From Callorhinus ursinus (Eukaryota; Chordata; Mammalia; Carnivora; Otariidae), in the NCBI RefSeq assembly GCF_003265705.1, contig NW_020312788.1:4898831-4962830 (forward strand): DNA of 64,000 nt, written 5' to 3'. The notes below the pieces were generated by a model that was given only the letters and a program-made list of their open reading frames with translations, made no database searches and was not told where the DNA came from. Positions within the stretch are counted from its first letter, which is position 1; each line of letters starts with the position of its first letter. Both the position numbers and the translations under genes were made by a program. Positions 47,664 through 58,660 of the stretch are shown in pieces.

Positions 47664-49300
47664 GGCTCTGTCGTTTGTCACTGTGTCTTCTACCCCTGCG
47701 TGATTCCTTGCTCCCAGTGCCTCGGCCCACCTGGTTTGGGCTGTGTGTTCCCAGTGAAGCCTGTCCCCCACCACTGCGAGAGTCACACGGGGCAGCTCTG
47801 TTTGACTAGGTCAGATGGACAGACACCCTTCCCCTCTCAGGTCCACCGCTGCGGACCAGAGAGGGAGAGCTGTTGAGAGGATTGTTGTGAGCAGCCCCTC
47901 AAAAACTTGACCTTTATAATAAGCAATTAGAAGGCATGAAAGCATGTGGCCAATGGTGTTCTTATTTTTATGCCTATATGTTTAAGCTATAGGTACTGTT
48001 CCTATGAAATATGTTAGCCTAACATTAAAAAAAAAAAATACTGCCTGTTAGTTCACATACTTCCCACTTCTTCTTCAGCTCCAACAGCTTAGTAATTACT
48101 TACTACATATTGGTCACTGGTCCCTCCGGCTCCTTTCAACATTGCCCTGACTCTACCAGAGACTGAAAAACACCATTTCCCAGACACTGAATAACTTCCA
48201 TTAATGTGTTCATGCTACCTGGATTGGCTTTGGTGGAAATACAGAATTGCTGAGATGAACAGGAAATGATTACTCAATTTCATTCTTTTATAGTTGAGAA
48301 GATGGGCCCACGAGTAATTTATTAAAAAAAGGTTCAGTAAATGTTTTGTGAACAGAGAAACAATATATCCTTGTGATTCTAGAACAGGGGGAAAAGGTGG
48401 ACTTTTGAGAATGTTGCAAAGATCAATAGATTTCGAAACCAACAGGCTTGGTTTTACTGCTTTGCAAGCTGTGTGGCCTGGAGCCTTATTGATAAGGTTC
48501 AGAAAGCCTCAGAATTTTCAGCTGCGTAAGGAATAGTTATAATAATATTAGTAATAACATTGTACTGTTCTGTGGTAAGGAATTGATAGATGAAGTATTG
48601 AAGGTGATGTCATTTAATAAATGGTAAAGTCACACCCAATGACAGTTGTCAACAGTAACTGTGTTTGGTAGAAAGCAACCAGCATGAAATATTTACTGCA
48701 AATTACTAATCTACACATAGTTCATTGTGAGTTTACGCATGACAGGATGTTAAAGACTGTTTCAGTTTTAAAGTACAGTACACAACAGAAGAAGTTCTAT
48801 TCTCAGTTCCTAGAGTTACAAATAGTTTCGTGTGGATACTCCATTGTCTTGGGAACACCTGATAGACAGGGGTTTTATAATTCTATCAATAGGTGTTACT
48901 TCATTTGATTCAAAAATATCTATTTGCTTACCAAAACATGGTCAAATCTGCAAGATGAGGAAACATATTGTGGTAAAGTATAATAAAACTAGACATGTAG
49001 AGTGGAAGATAATCTTGTTTAACATCTAAATATAGATAAGGATGACAAAATGTAAGTTTTCATGGAAGAGCTCAGTGACTTGCTTAAAGGCACATGCTCA
49101 CAGGTGTTGAAAATGAAGTAAAACTTGCATCTTCTCACACTGAGCTGTTCACTATAATGCAGAACCTCCTACTGAACACAACCTTAAAAATGAGAAAAAT
49201 TTCAAGTAGACCTTCAAAGGAAAGCCATAGACAAGCAATAAAGGGCCACCCAATTCTCTCCTGGTGGAAGAAGAAGACAACGCTTTTTTCACAAATTATA
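47664..49300. other. Mostly unrecognised; MIR piece near 48440-48560
   Basis: AACCAACAGGCTTGGTTTTACTGCTTTGCAAGCTGTGTGGCCTGGAG then ...CTCAGAATTTTCAGCTGCGTAAGGAATAG resembles a decayed sense MIR. No gene is visible. Confidence 0.45.
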
Positions 49301-49584
49301 TAATTTGTAAAGATAACAAAGATTCATAGAATAAAGTGACACTTAAAGAAAAATGCAAAAGCAACACAAGATATTTGCTATGCTTGAAGATAGCTATATT
49401 TACTTTTAAACTTTCTCATCTTTGAGTCTTTAGGGGTTTGATATGATAAAGCAATTGGAAATGAAGGAGAAACAAGAGGAAGCAAGAGTGAGAGAGCCAT
49501 AGGGAAAAAGGGAAAGAAGGAAACGGAGAAGAGGTTGAGAAAGAACACATAAATCAGGCTGGTGAGAAAATATTCAGTGTTTGG

Positions 49585-49597
49585 CCACTAGATGGCG
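49585..49597 (+). promoter_or_regulatory. CTCF core motif CCACTAGATGGCG
   Basis: CCACTAGATGGCG matches the CTCF core consensus CCASYAGRKGGCR at every position, preceded by TTGG. It lies at the left side of the transposon-poor block. Confidence 0.6.
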
Positions 49598-49720
49598 ATG
49601 TAATATAAGGTGCTACCTCCACTTTTTTTTTTTTTTTAAACAAGCTATTTGCTGATTTGTATTAGGTACCATAGAGTGAGGCGAGGATGAAGCCGAGAGG
49701 ATACTGCAGAGGTCTGTGGT

Positions 49721-49768
49721 GCATGTGTGTGTGTGTGTGCGTGTGTGTGTTCGTGTATGTGTGTGCTG
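49721..49768. repeat. (GT)n-rich simple repeat
   Basis: GTGCATGTGTGTGTGTGTGTGC followed by GTGTGTGTGTTCGTGTATGTGTGTGC; an interrupted GT dinucleotide tract. Confidence 0.95.
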
Positions 49769-50044
49769 CCTCAGTGAGACTGCAGCCCTTGTAAATACTT
49801 GGTCACCTTTTGCAAAAGGAATCTGAACAATTGCAACTGAAGGCACGTTGTTACCATCTTGTCTTTGGGAGATGCTGTTCCTCATTGCAGATGGGTAATT
49901 TTCCTTTTTATCAGGTAAGCCGTCTGGTTGTTTCGTTGTGATCTTAGTCATATTCATTCCCCCGTTATTCCTGCGGAAAAAAAGCCTGTGGGTATACAGT
50001 TGGAGCTGAGCAGGAAGTCCATTTTTGTATGTGAATTCGGACCC

Positions 50045-50117
50045 ATGGTCCCCCTCCTCCCTCTCTTCTCCTCCCCTTCTCCTCCCCTTCCCCTCCCCCC
50101 CCTCTCTCCACCTTCCA
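50045..50117. repeat. Polypyrimidine/polypurine tract
   Basis: About 70 bases almost entirely of C and T on the plus strand (CCTCC, CTTCTCC and a C8 run). The complementary strand is G-rich, so triplex or G-quadruplex structure is possible. Confidence 0.9.
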
Positions 50118-51611
50118 CGAACTGAAATCAGGTTTGTTTTGCAGTCAGCATCTTGATACAAGATGGGATTCTTTGGCCTGAAATAGCTTGGAACCTGGCC
50201 AGTTCTTCTTGCCTTTGCTTGCCTTCATCCTATTCAAGGTCTCCTTTTGAAGCCCCCTCCTTCACCCGTGCTTTAGAACTGGACTAGCTAGCTGTGAATA
50301 GAGGTCATATTGTTCCTAAGGATGGAGCAAAAATTAGATCTCAGTGTTAACCCCACAGGAAGGAAGGAGGTAGCAGGGCTATGCTGGAGCTCAGCACTGC
50401 AGGGGTGTTCAGCCTCCTCGGGCAGAGGCTGGGCTTTGGAGGAGAAATGCCTCCTGCCTTGGACAAGAAGGGAACAATGATGCATTCCCCCTAACTCCGA
50501 TCGAACCACGCCACAAAAGGAGCTTGAGGGAAGTGGGAGAGAGTCCCTTCTTCTGTGGAATGCCAAGCAGGAAACATCGAGTTACTTTTAATTAGACAGA
50601 GGTCATGATCAGCAGTGATATTGCAGATGCTGTTCGGTTCCCAGGGTGAACCAGCTGGCTTTTCCAAAGTGCTCAAGAAAGGTTTCCGGGTGGACGGGAG
50701 GCTTTTCAAACATCTTTGTTATCATGGATTCCCGCTCTCCTACCTGTTTGAGGTATGTGTTTCAAGACCACCCCCCACGTTTACTTCTCATATTGCTTTT
50801 TGTTCTCTTCAGTTACTCGCTGAGAAGCGTCACTCCTCTTTAACAAATTGGTCCAAATAGAGTGGTGGTAGGTGCTTTTTCACGTGTCTTGAGAACCGAG
50901 TCAAGCCAAAGCAGGGGAATGCTCTGTCTGTGCGTGTGACTAAATATTTTCTGAGATGCAATAGCAAACTTGGGAAATGCTGACACTGTTGCTCTCACAC
51001 TTATAAAATGTGTGTGCTTTCTTTTCCTATGGATTTACAAGTTCACATGGTGTTTCTGATGCGCTAGTGTAGTAACAGGACAGAGGTCTCCATAAAGCCC
51101 TTTAAAGCATCCCAAGAGGATGATGCCAAACAGAAATAGGAAAATTCCATGCTGAGGCTGGTGATTCCGGCTTGAGTTTCTCCTGTCCGGAGCAGTGGGT
51201 AGCTTACCTTTCCTATTTGCTGCGAGACCCGGCACTCCAGGGTGATGCAGCTCGGGGCTTGGGCACGTTCGCTGGACGCCTGACACTTCTCTTTCCCCTC
51301 AGCTGGGCATTTTGGAAGAAGAGTAACTATGGTGAAAAACTCCTTTAAAGCTCTCCTTTGTGTCTGTTGCCCTTGTAATTGCTAGGAAACCACTGCACCC
51401 CTCTTCTAGGAGCACTGTTGCCATTTAGGCCTTCCTCCACAAAGCTCCTTGAAGAGATTTTTAGATGGTGTCTATTTTAGGAACATAATGTGTAGACAGG
51501 AATGGATGGCCACAGAGATTTACGGGAAAACAATTTCGTGGAGAGGGTGAGGTAACATTATAAACCACTAGGACAGAGAACACTGGCTGGTTATATCACA
51601 CGAACCCAGCA

Positions 51612-51689
51612 ATGCAATTCGTTTTCATAAAACTCACTGCAACTCCTTTGTTGCAATTAGTTTTCATAAAACTCACTGCAACTCCTTTG
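51612..51689. repeat. 39 bp tandem duplication
   Basis: Two adjacent copies (51612-51650 and 51651-51689) of a unit containing GTTTTCATAAAACTCACTGC and ending AACTCCTTTG, differing at two positions. Confidence 0.95.
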
Positions 51690-52744
51690 TATGGCTTTTT
51701 TTTTTCTTCCCTCTTCACATTGTTGGTCTGTTTTTTCAATTTTTTTTTTTTTTTTTTTTAGGTAGCCAACATATCCGGAATGCTCCTACTAATAAAAGTA
51801 ATTAATACTTTGGATTTGCCGCCAGTACTAATAGTCTCTGTTTACATGGCCCCTTCTTGCTGGGAAATTTGGTACCTGGGAGACTCATTTATTAGAGCAA
51901 TTTTCCTTTAAGGCATGGTGGAAAGGGTTTCTCCGTCCATGGGAGGGAAAGGGAAGGCACAACTGGAGCCCTAATTAATTATACAGTATCCAAGAAGGCA
52001 CTGGGGACCTCAGCCAGGATTCTCCATTAGCAACTAGAAATGCCAGGGACAAAGGGAAAGACCAGAGACCCATAAGTAAACCTTATTGCCACCAACATAG
52101 GGAATGAAAACTCCAGAATCTCCTAGAGGAGTCCAGTAAGAAATATTCTAATTCCTTGCATAGAGAGCACTGTCAGGGAACCCAGAGACTCAGAGAAAAC
52201 ACAAGAGCACCTTCTCTGGGCGTTGCAGAAAAGGAAGGGGGAAATCTGGGGCTTGTTTGGAGTTACCCCTAGGACTTCACAGACCTGGCAGTCCTCCTGG
52301 GATTATACTGGTATGAGTCTGACATTTGAAAGCACCCCTTCAAAATTTAGCCTGGGGGCCTGCCGGTACAGGGTATTATAGGCCAAACCCATCACTTCCT
52401 GCCAGGTAAACAGCTACCTTGGAAGGGGGAGGGGAGGAGAAGGAGATTACAGGGGAGGGTGAAGAGGGACTGAGAATGAGCTATTGACGCTTTTGCAGTT
52501 TTCATCTTTGGGTCAATGGGGCTGTGATTTGTGAGGTAATCACTACCCTTTGAAATTCTGATTAGTCAATTCAGCATGTTTCACATCTCTGTTAAGATTA
52601 TACCAGTGAAGCGTAGGGGTGGAGAAGGGATTTCTTCTCCAAGCAACTGTGGTCAGAAAAAAAAAAAATCAAACCAAATTTCCCCAAACTTGCTTTTCCA
52701 ACTTTTTCTCTTGTCCCTGTTCCTAGATTCCCATTTATTAACTC

Positions 52745-52990
52745 TTTTATTTAGCAAAGATGCATAGCATTTACTCCATCCCAGCCACTGTTCTGAGCAG
52801 ACCTTTACAGATATTTTGCCACTTAATCTATGAGGTAGGCGCTATTATTAATCAACACTTTATGGATAAGGAAACCAAGGCCTAATGAGGTTAACTTTCC
52901 CTTGGTGAGAGAGCAAGAGCAGAGCCCAGACAAACCCAGACAGGCTGGCTGCAGAGTCTGTGCTTTCAACCGTGCCCGATCACTCCTGTG
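52745..52990 (-). mobile_element. MIR, antisense
   Basis: TTATGGATAAGGAAACCAAGGCCTAATGAGGTTAACTTTCCCTTGGTGAGAGAGCAAG then CTGGCTGCAGAGTCTGTGCTTTCAACCGTGC is the reverse complement of MIR almost end to end. Confidence 0.85.
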
Positions 52991-53041
52991 ATGGTAGAGC
53001 TAGGATCTAGCCCAGATAACCAGGACTCAGGTAGTGCAGCC

Positions 53042-53626
53042 TGTATATGGCGGCTGCAGTTCTGATGTGGAAACGCTGGGGTTTAGAGCCAACGGGCAAG
53101 AAAGAATTCTTGAGGCGACTTTGGTGCAAAAAGGTGGTTTTATTAAAGCACGCAGACAGGACCCGTGGGCAGAAGGAGCTGTACTGGGGTCATGAGGAGT
53201 GGCTGATTATATACTTCAAGTTGGGAGGGGGTTAGGGATAGTGTAAGTCTCTAAGGAATTTGGAAGCAAGGTTTCCAGGACCGTGAGGGGCTAGCTGTTG
53301 TTGGGAAAAGGTCATATACTGCTGTCTAGTAAAGCCTCAGTCATGAGACCCTTCAGATGTGTATCAGTGGTCCAAATGCTTGGAGGATGATTGCTAACAT
53401 ATATCTTGGGGGGTCGAGATAGAGTTTCCAAAGGAATTCTTATATGTTAAAGGAGCCTCCGAGGATCCTGGAGGTGGGTTAATGTTAAACTAAGATTGCC
53501 TTTTGCCCTTAGGGAAGACTTGACATAGGCAGTTGAGTTCCTAGAGGAAAATCACTCTGCCTGTCCCAAGGACCTGTCAATGGGCTGTAAATTGTAAAGA
53601 TTCTTTTGCCTTTGTTCCCCATGTCA
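53042..53626 (-). mobile_element. Endogenous retrovirus LTR, antisense (solo)
   Basis: Read on the minus strand, this has an LTR-like U5/R region (CAAAGTCGCCTCAAGAATTC after an AATAAA at 53139-53144) and an upstream U3 of about 450 bp. The plus strand carries GGTTTCCAGGACCGTGAGGGGCTAGCTGTTG and AAAGCCTCAGTCATGAGACCC, which I associate with a carnivore ERV LTR family I cannot name. No internal viral genes (gag, pol, env) flank it, so it is a solo LTR. Ends are approximate. Confidence 0.65.
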
Positions 53627-53709
53627 ATTCATCTGAAATTTCATATACTTTGCTTTAGAATGATTTCCTAAATATACTATACTCATTCATTGGGGGAAAA
53701 AAAAATGTG

Positions 53710-54065
53710 TTCTCCTATAGTATAGGACAGTTCCTATACTAGGTACAGGACTATGGTGAATTAGACAAAATCCCTGCCCACATGGTGCTTTCAGTCTAGT
53801 GATGGAGTTGGTAGACTTATCAGTGTGTAAGGAAATAGCAGAGAATATATGTTCTTTGAGGAAAAATAAAGTAGGGTAAGGCAATGCTGAGGATGAGGGG
53901 GGCATGCAGAGAGATAGCAAAAGAGGTGCAGAAAGCGATTTTTACCTGAATGAGGCGAGAGAAGAGCATTCAGGCCAGAGGGAAGAGAGAGAACACAAAG
54001 GTCCCCAAGGGCACAGTGTCTCACAGGTGTAAGGGGTGGTACCCGCCTTGTTAGCAATCCTGAGA
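53710..54065 (-). mobile_element. LINE-2 3' end, antisense
   Basis: GTGAATTAGACAAAATCCCTGCCCACATGGTGCTTTCAGTCTAGTG, GAGGAAAAATAAAGTAGGGTAAGG and GAAGAGCATTCAGGCCAGAGGGAAGAG are the reverse complement of the L2 3' end in order. Confidence 0.85.
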
Positions 54066-54954
54066 GGAGAAGAAATGGAAGGACCTGGAGCCACACAGGT
54101 GACCAGCCAGATCTGGGGGGCCCTGGCAGTGTGCTTAGGGCTGTCATTGTCCCTGGCATTTATAAAAACAAACCAAGGAACAATGTCAAGTAAATTTAAG
54201 TCGCATATTTAATGGTAACAAATTACTGGTAAAAAACAAAAAACCAACAATATAAACCTAAACCACTCATTTTTACACACCAAAAAATTTTAACAATTTA
54301 TAAAGTTCTGTGAAAAATTCCGTTTCCTAGAATGCAGTGAAATTGGCTCAAAAAATGTTTAAACGGCGCTACTTGATGAAAAAAATCTGATTGTGATTTT
54401 TGGCTAGATGTCTGCAAATAATCAGTTAAAATTAAAAAACAAACAAACAAACAAAAACCCCAAAAAGCAACAACGCCCCCAAGCAACCAGTCCATCTTGC
54501 TTTACACTTCAGCACTTTCCCCTGAAATGGCTAAATTTGGGAGGTGTGGGCTGATGGTAAGGATGGAAACCCGTCTGTCATCCCCCAGGTTCCTTAGGAC
54601 ACAGTAGACGCTCAGAAGTGTTTGAACAAATCTTTTTTTGCAAATGAATTAACGGGATCTCAAAATAATACGGGAAAATATAAACAGCTTTCATTTTTAT
54701 CTATATTAAATGTTTTGTTATGTTTTTATTCCTTCGGAATTCACATTCTAATGGTTTATCTTTTTATATCTCCTAGCTGTTTGCTCCCACTCCCTCTCAG
54801 TTACCTGCAAACATTGTAATTTCTCTCTAGCAGGTGGGAAATTCCCTTCTTAGAAGGAACCTTGCTTTTAACTCTGTAAGTGGCAAAAATCCTCTCCTTC
54901 TCTTAGGGCCTCTTCCTCCTTTGGTGTTCTGTCCACAACCTTAACTTGAACTGT
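54066..54954. other. No recognised feature
   Basis: AT-rich with an (AAAC)n patch near 54436-54455. No gene or named repeat. Confidence 0.45.
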
Positions 54955-55830
54955 GATGAAAGCATCTATAGTTTTTGGCTTTAATTTTTTCTTTTGTCAT
55001 TTGTGCTTTTGATGTCGTATATATGAAACCATCACCTAAGCCGAGGTCATGACAATTTATTCCTTTTTTTTTTCTATTCTATTTATAGTTTTAGCTTTTA
55101 CATTTATGTCTGTGATTCATCTTGAGTCAATCTTTGTAAATAATGTGAGGCAGGGATCCAAATTCATTCTTGTGCATGTTGATATCCCTTGTCCCAGCAC
55201 AAGTTCCTTACAGAACTTGAGCTTGTCCATGCACCTGATACACAGTAGGCCAATGTCTAAGACATGGGTTTCGAAGCAAAGAAAGCTTTATTATCAGAAG
55301 GGCAAATCGATGAGAAGGCAGATCATTCCCAAAATTGCCTTGCCCTGTTGAGCCTAGGGACAGCTTCTATATGTTTGGGGAAGAAGATGAACACATGTGA
55401 GGGAGGTGAGGCAGCTCTTGAAACCTTGAGGCAGGGGAGGGCTTGAAACAGTCTGGAGGTAAGCATTCTTCCAGACAATGAGGTGCCATTTGGGACCTGG
55501 TCTGATCAGGTACATCAGATAATTTCCAGACAAACACTACCCTCCGGTACCCATTAGGTTTCCACAACCAATGGGTACACAGGGAACAGGGGTAAAAAGG
55601 CAAGGTTAATGAGTGATCATACATGAGGTTAAGAGGTGCACAAAACGTAATTAAGTAGGAAACAAAACAGAACGCAGGGCTAAGTTAATACTGCAACTAA
55701 TACAACTGTAGTTCGGTTTATGCTTTCAAAACAGGTCCGGGACCCAAGGGTTTGGCTTCAGATTGTTGGAAAGACTATTGTTTCCCCAATGAATCATCAC
55801 GTTACTCTTGTTGGTCATGCTGTATGTGGC
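54955..55830 (-). mobile_element. L1 ORF2 fragment, antisense, split by an LTR
   Basis: The left part (to about 55203) carries the antisense L1 phrases GTCGTATATATGAAACCATCACCTAA, TCTGTGATTCATCTTGAGTCAATCTTTGT and TATCCCTTGTCCCAGCAC. The right part resumes near 55762 with TTGGAAAGACTATTGTTTCCCCAATGAAT. In intact L1 these two phrases are adjacent, so the roughly 560 bp between them is an insertion. Confidence 0.8.
55204..55761 (-). mobile_element. LTR-like insert inside the L1 fragment, antisense
   Basis: The insert has an AATAAA on the minus strand (55287-55292) followed by GCTTTCTTTGCTTCGAAACCC, typical of the R-U5 start of a retroviral LTR. It has no internal viral genes, so it would be a solo LTR. 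The family is unknown and the ends are set only by where the L1 match breaks. Confidence 0.5.
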
Positions 55831-56237
55831 AGGCATTTTTGTTCTTAGCACCAATTATTATACATACTGGTGCTATGGTTGCCTTTTTTCTTTAAGAAAA
55901 GAGCAGTGAGATTCTCCTTTTTTGAGAATCCATATAACTTTAAGTATAAGAAAATTGGCCCACATACCTGAAATGGTTAAACACTTTTTTAACCTAACTT
56001 CATGTCAAATTTTTCTAACTGAAAGCATATTCATTTGTGACTCCACTGGAAATTTAACAAGATAATGAGTAACGAGCTAATGTTTTTGCAGAAAGATTAC
56101 TAGTAGCCCCAACTTATGCAAACATTATCCATGTTCTTTATATGTTTCTCGTCTGTTTTTGTTTCATATTTATGAAACCACTGGGGGAAACCGTTGAACT
56201 TGAAATAGAGGAGTACCATTCAAGGAGGGTTGCTTGT

Positions 56238-56645
56238 TGTATTGGTTTGCTAGGGCTGCCATAACAAGATACCACAGACTGAACTACAGAAATTTGTTTC
56301 TATGAGAAACAAATTTTGGAGGCTGGGAATGCAAGATCAAGCTGCTTCTCAGGTTTGGTTTTTTTCTGAGTCCTCTCTTACTGACTTGCCAATGGCAGCC
56401 TTCTCTGTGTCTCCACATGGTTTTTTCTTTGTGTGTATGCTTTTCTGGCATCTCTTTTTGTGTCCAAATTTCCTCTTCTTATAAGGACACCAGTCATATT
56501 GTAATAGAGACCACCCTCACAACCTCATCTTAACTGAGTCACCTCATTAAAGGCCCTGTCTCCAAATATAGTCACATTCTGAGGTTCGAGGGGTTAGGAC
56601 TTTGACATATGAATTTTTGAGGGGGACACAATTCAGCCCATAGCA
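56238..56645 (-). mobile_element. MLT1 (ERVL-MaLR) LTR, antisense
   Basis: TGTATTGGTTTGCTAGGGCTGCCATAACAAGATACCACAGACTG at the left and CTTATAAGGACACCAGTCATATTG, CTGTCTCCAAATATAGTCACATTCTGAGG and ACACAATTCAGCCCATAGCA at the right are the reverse complement of MLT1 end to end. It is an ancient solo LTR without coding sequence. Confidence 0.9.
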
Positions 56646-57110
56646 GTTGTCTTAGGTACACTCATGACTACTAAAATAATGAGCAAAGAAGATAGAAACT
56701 GATCAGTCACTTTTTGTTGTTGATAAAATTATTGTTGTTATACTAATGGTGAGTTTTCATGATTCATAAGTTTCTCCCACTGGATAATGAGGAGTTGTCT
56801 GTATATGTGTTAATAGTCCAATAAAGGCAGTTAATTAGGTTTCTGTTTCAAGGGGGGTGATGAATAGCAAAGTGGGCAGAAGCAAAAGAGTGGTGGCATT
56901 GATCACACTTGTGTGCCTGTAATGTCATGTTTGTACTCATAATCTATGAGAAGTTTACTTAGCTCAGGCTCTTACTTGTTTCAATGAGAGAAGTGACATA
57001 AAAAGATATAAAAATTAGGAATCCATGAAGAATTTATAAATAATTCATTTCAAAGTGGTTCAAATAAGCAACTGAGACTGAGATTAATTTAAATATAAAA
57101 GTAATACCTT
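56646..57110. other. No recognised feature
   Basis: AT-rich unique-looking sequence. Confidence 0.45.
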
Positions 57111-57337
57111 AGAAAGTTAGAACATGGGCGCCTGGGTGGCTCAGTTGGTTGAGTGACTGCCTTCGGTTCAGGTCGTGATCCTGGAGTCCCGGGATCGAGT
57201 CCCGCATCAGGCTCCCTGCTCCATGGGGAGTCTGCTTCTCCCTCTGACCCTCTTCCCTCTTGTGCTTTCTATCTCTCATTCTCTCTCTCTCAAATAAATA
57301 AATAAAATCTTAAAAAAAAAAAAGAAAGTTAGAACAT
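57111..57337 (+). mobile_element. Can-SINE, sense, with perfect 15 bp TSD
   Basis: AGAAAGTTAGAACAT flanks the body (57126-57322) at 57111-57125 and 57323-57337. Head GGGCGCCTGGGTGGCTCAG, tail AAATAAATAAATAAAATCTT plus A12. Confidence 0.98.
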
Positions 57338-57586
57338 ACTAACTTTACTACTTACTACATACTAAAGTATGTACTTTAGTACATACTAAAAGTTTCTAAT
57401 ACCTTAGAAAGGAATTGAGGAGTAATTGAAATCTAGACTGGAAATGACAAGAGTAAGGAAGGCCATGATGGTCGGTTAGCCCTTACTTGGGACTTTCTGG
57501 TGGTTCTGGTGGACTTTTCTGGTGGTTTCTGCAAGGTGCTGTTAACTCCTAGGATGAATTCATTTGACTACCTTAGGCTTTTTTTT

Positions 57587-57596
57587 NNNNNNNNNN
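57587..57596. other. 10-N assembly gap
   Basis: Ten N's lie between a T8 run and the (CTTT)n array. This is an unresolved assembly join, and the true array length may differ. Confidence 0.99.
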
Positions 57597-57669
<73 letters not shown>

Positions 57670-57755
57670 TTCCTTCCTTCCTTCCTTCCTTCCTTCCTTC
57701 CTTTCTTTCTTTCTTTCTTTCTTCCTTCCTTCCTTTCTTCCTTTCTTTCTTTCTT
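57597..57755. repeat. (CTTT)n/(CCTT)n compound microsatellite
   Basis: About 17 CTTT units, about 9 CCTT units, then mixed CTTT and CCTT units. The low-complexity serine/phenylalanine/leucine and lysine/glutamate frames across it are not genes. Confidence 0.99.
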
Positions 57756-57999
57756 GCCACTTGGATTAGAAATTAAAATTCCAGGAAGTGAGCCTCTGGT
57801 TGGTCAAGTTTAGATTATAAATCTGATCCCCTTAGTTAAGGGTGAACTGCGCCCTTCCACTGACAGCCCTACCAAACTATTCCCTGTTTAGGAAGAATAA
57901 TTCCACCCAAACAAAATTGAAAACAGTCTACATAAACAAAGTTAGAAAAATGGTTAAATTAACCACGGTCCTTACAAATACTGAGATTTTTTATAGCGC

Positions 58000-58445
58000 C
58001 ATTAAACGCAATGTTTCAGGAATGTTTACTTCTCTGCACCCAAGGTATAATGGATACATAAAAAATACCATACATGTATCTAGTATGATCTCAGTAATGA
58101 AAAACAAGAAGCAACAGTGTTTTTACTTAGGACAAGAAAAACCAGGGGGCGCCTGGGTGGCTCAGTCATTAGGCGTCTGCCTTCGGCTCAGGTCATGATC
58201 CGGGTCCTGGGATCGAGCCCCTCATCGGGCTCCCTGATCCGCAGCGAGCCTGCTTCTCCCTCTCCCACTGCCCCTGCTTGTGTTCCCTCTCTTGCTGTGT
58301 CTCTCTCTGTCAAATAAATAAAGTCTTAAAAAAAAAAAATTAAAAAAAAGAAAAACCAGAAAGAAAGTAATAGTTATTTCCAGTTTATGAGATGGTGATT
58401 TTTATTTTCTTCTTTACAAGTTTTCTTTTTAAAAAAATAGAATAT
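58000..58445 (+). mobile_element. Old L1 3' fragment, sense, split by a SINE
   Basis: TCTAGTATGATCTCAGTAATG before the SINE and ATGAGATGGTGATTTTTATTTTCTTCTTTACAAG after it match the L1M 3'UTR in order (AGTATGATCCCATTTT ... GGGTGATTTTTATTTTCTTCTTTATACTTTTC). Confidence 0.55.
58134..58359 (+). mobile_element. Can-SINE, sense, with perfect 12 bp TSD
   Basis: AAGAAAAACCAG flanks the body (58146-58347) at 58134-58145 and 58348-58359. The body lacks a few bases in the GATCC(CAGG)GTCCTGGG box (GATCCGGGTCCTGGG), a small private deletion. Confidence 0.97.
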
Positions 58446-58660
58446 TACATCTTATTTTTCTTATAACAAAAGTAATACATGCTTATTACATAACGTAAGA
58501 AGGAAAAGTATAGAAGAATAAAGATGATAAAATGACCCCTACTCTATACAAGCAAAATTATCACTATTATAATTTATTTTATATGCCAAAGTATTTTTTG
58601 TACAAGTTCTCCAAAATAAGCAAGTGTTGCTTTAAAACCCAGAATAAAAGTTACCATACA

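Larger units (their letters stand above)
49301..52740. other. Transposon-poor block with regulatory-type motifs
   Basis: About 3.4 kb without a named interspersed repeat. It contains a perfect CTCF core (49585-49597), GT-rich simple sequence (49721-49768), a long pyrimidine tract (50045-50117), a strong splice-donor-like site (50750-50758) and a 39 bp tandem duplication. No protein frame is convincing: the 182-codon minus frame at 49613-50161 crosses the GT and pyrimidine tracts. Confidence 0.5.

Noticed and set aside
49613..50161. 182-codon minus-strand frame as a protein gene
   Set aside because: It is sustained by low-complexity GT and purine tracts (HT repeats and G/E/R-rich runs).
53042..56645. 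An endogenous retrovirus provirus bounded by LTRs
   Set aside because: The LTRs at 53.0, 55.2 and 56.2 kb are of different types, and the DNA between them is L2, unique sequence and L1, with no viral genes.
57500..57776. Low-complexity FLSFF- or KKERKKER-type proteins
   Set aside because: They are translations of the (CTTT)n/(CCTT)n microsatellite and include N's.
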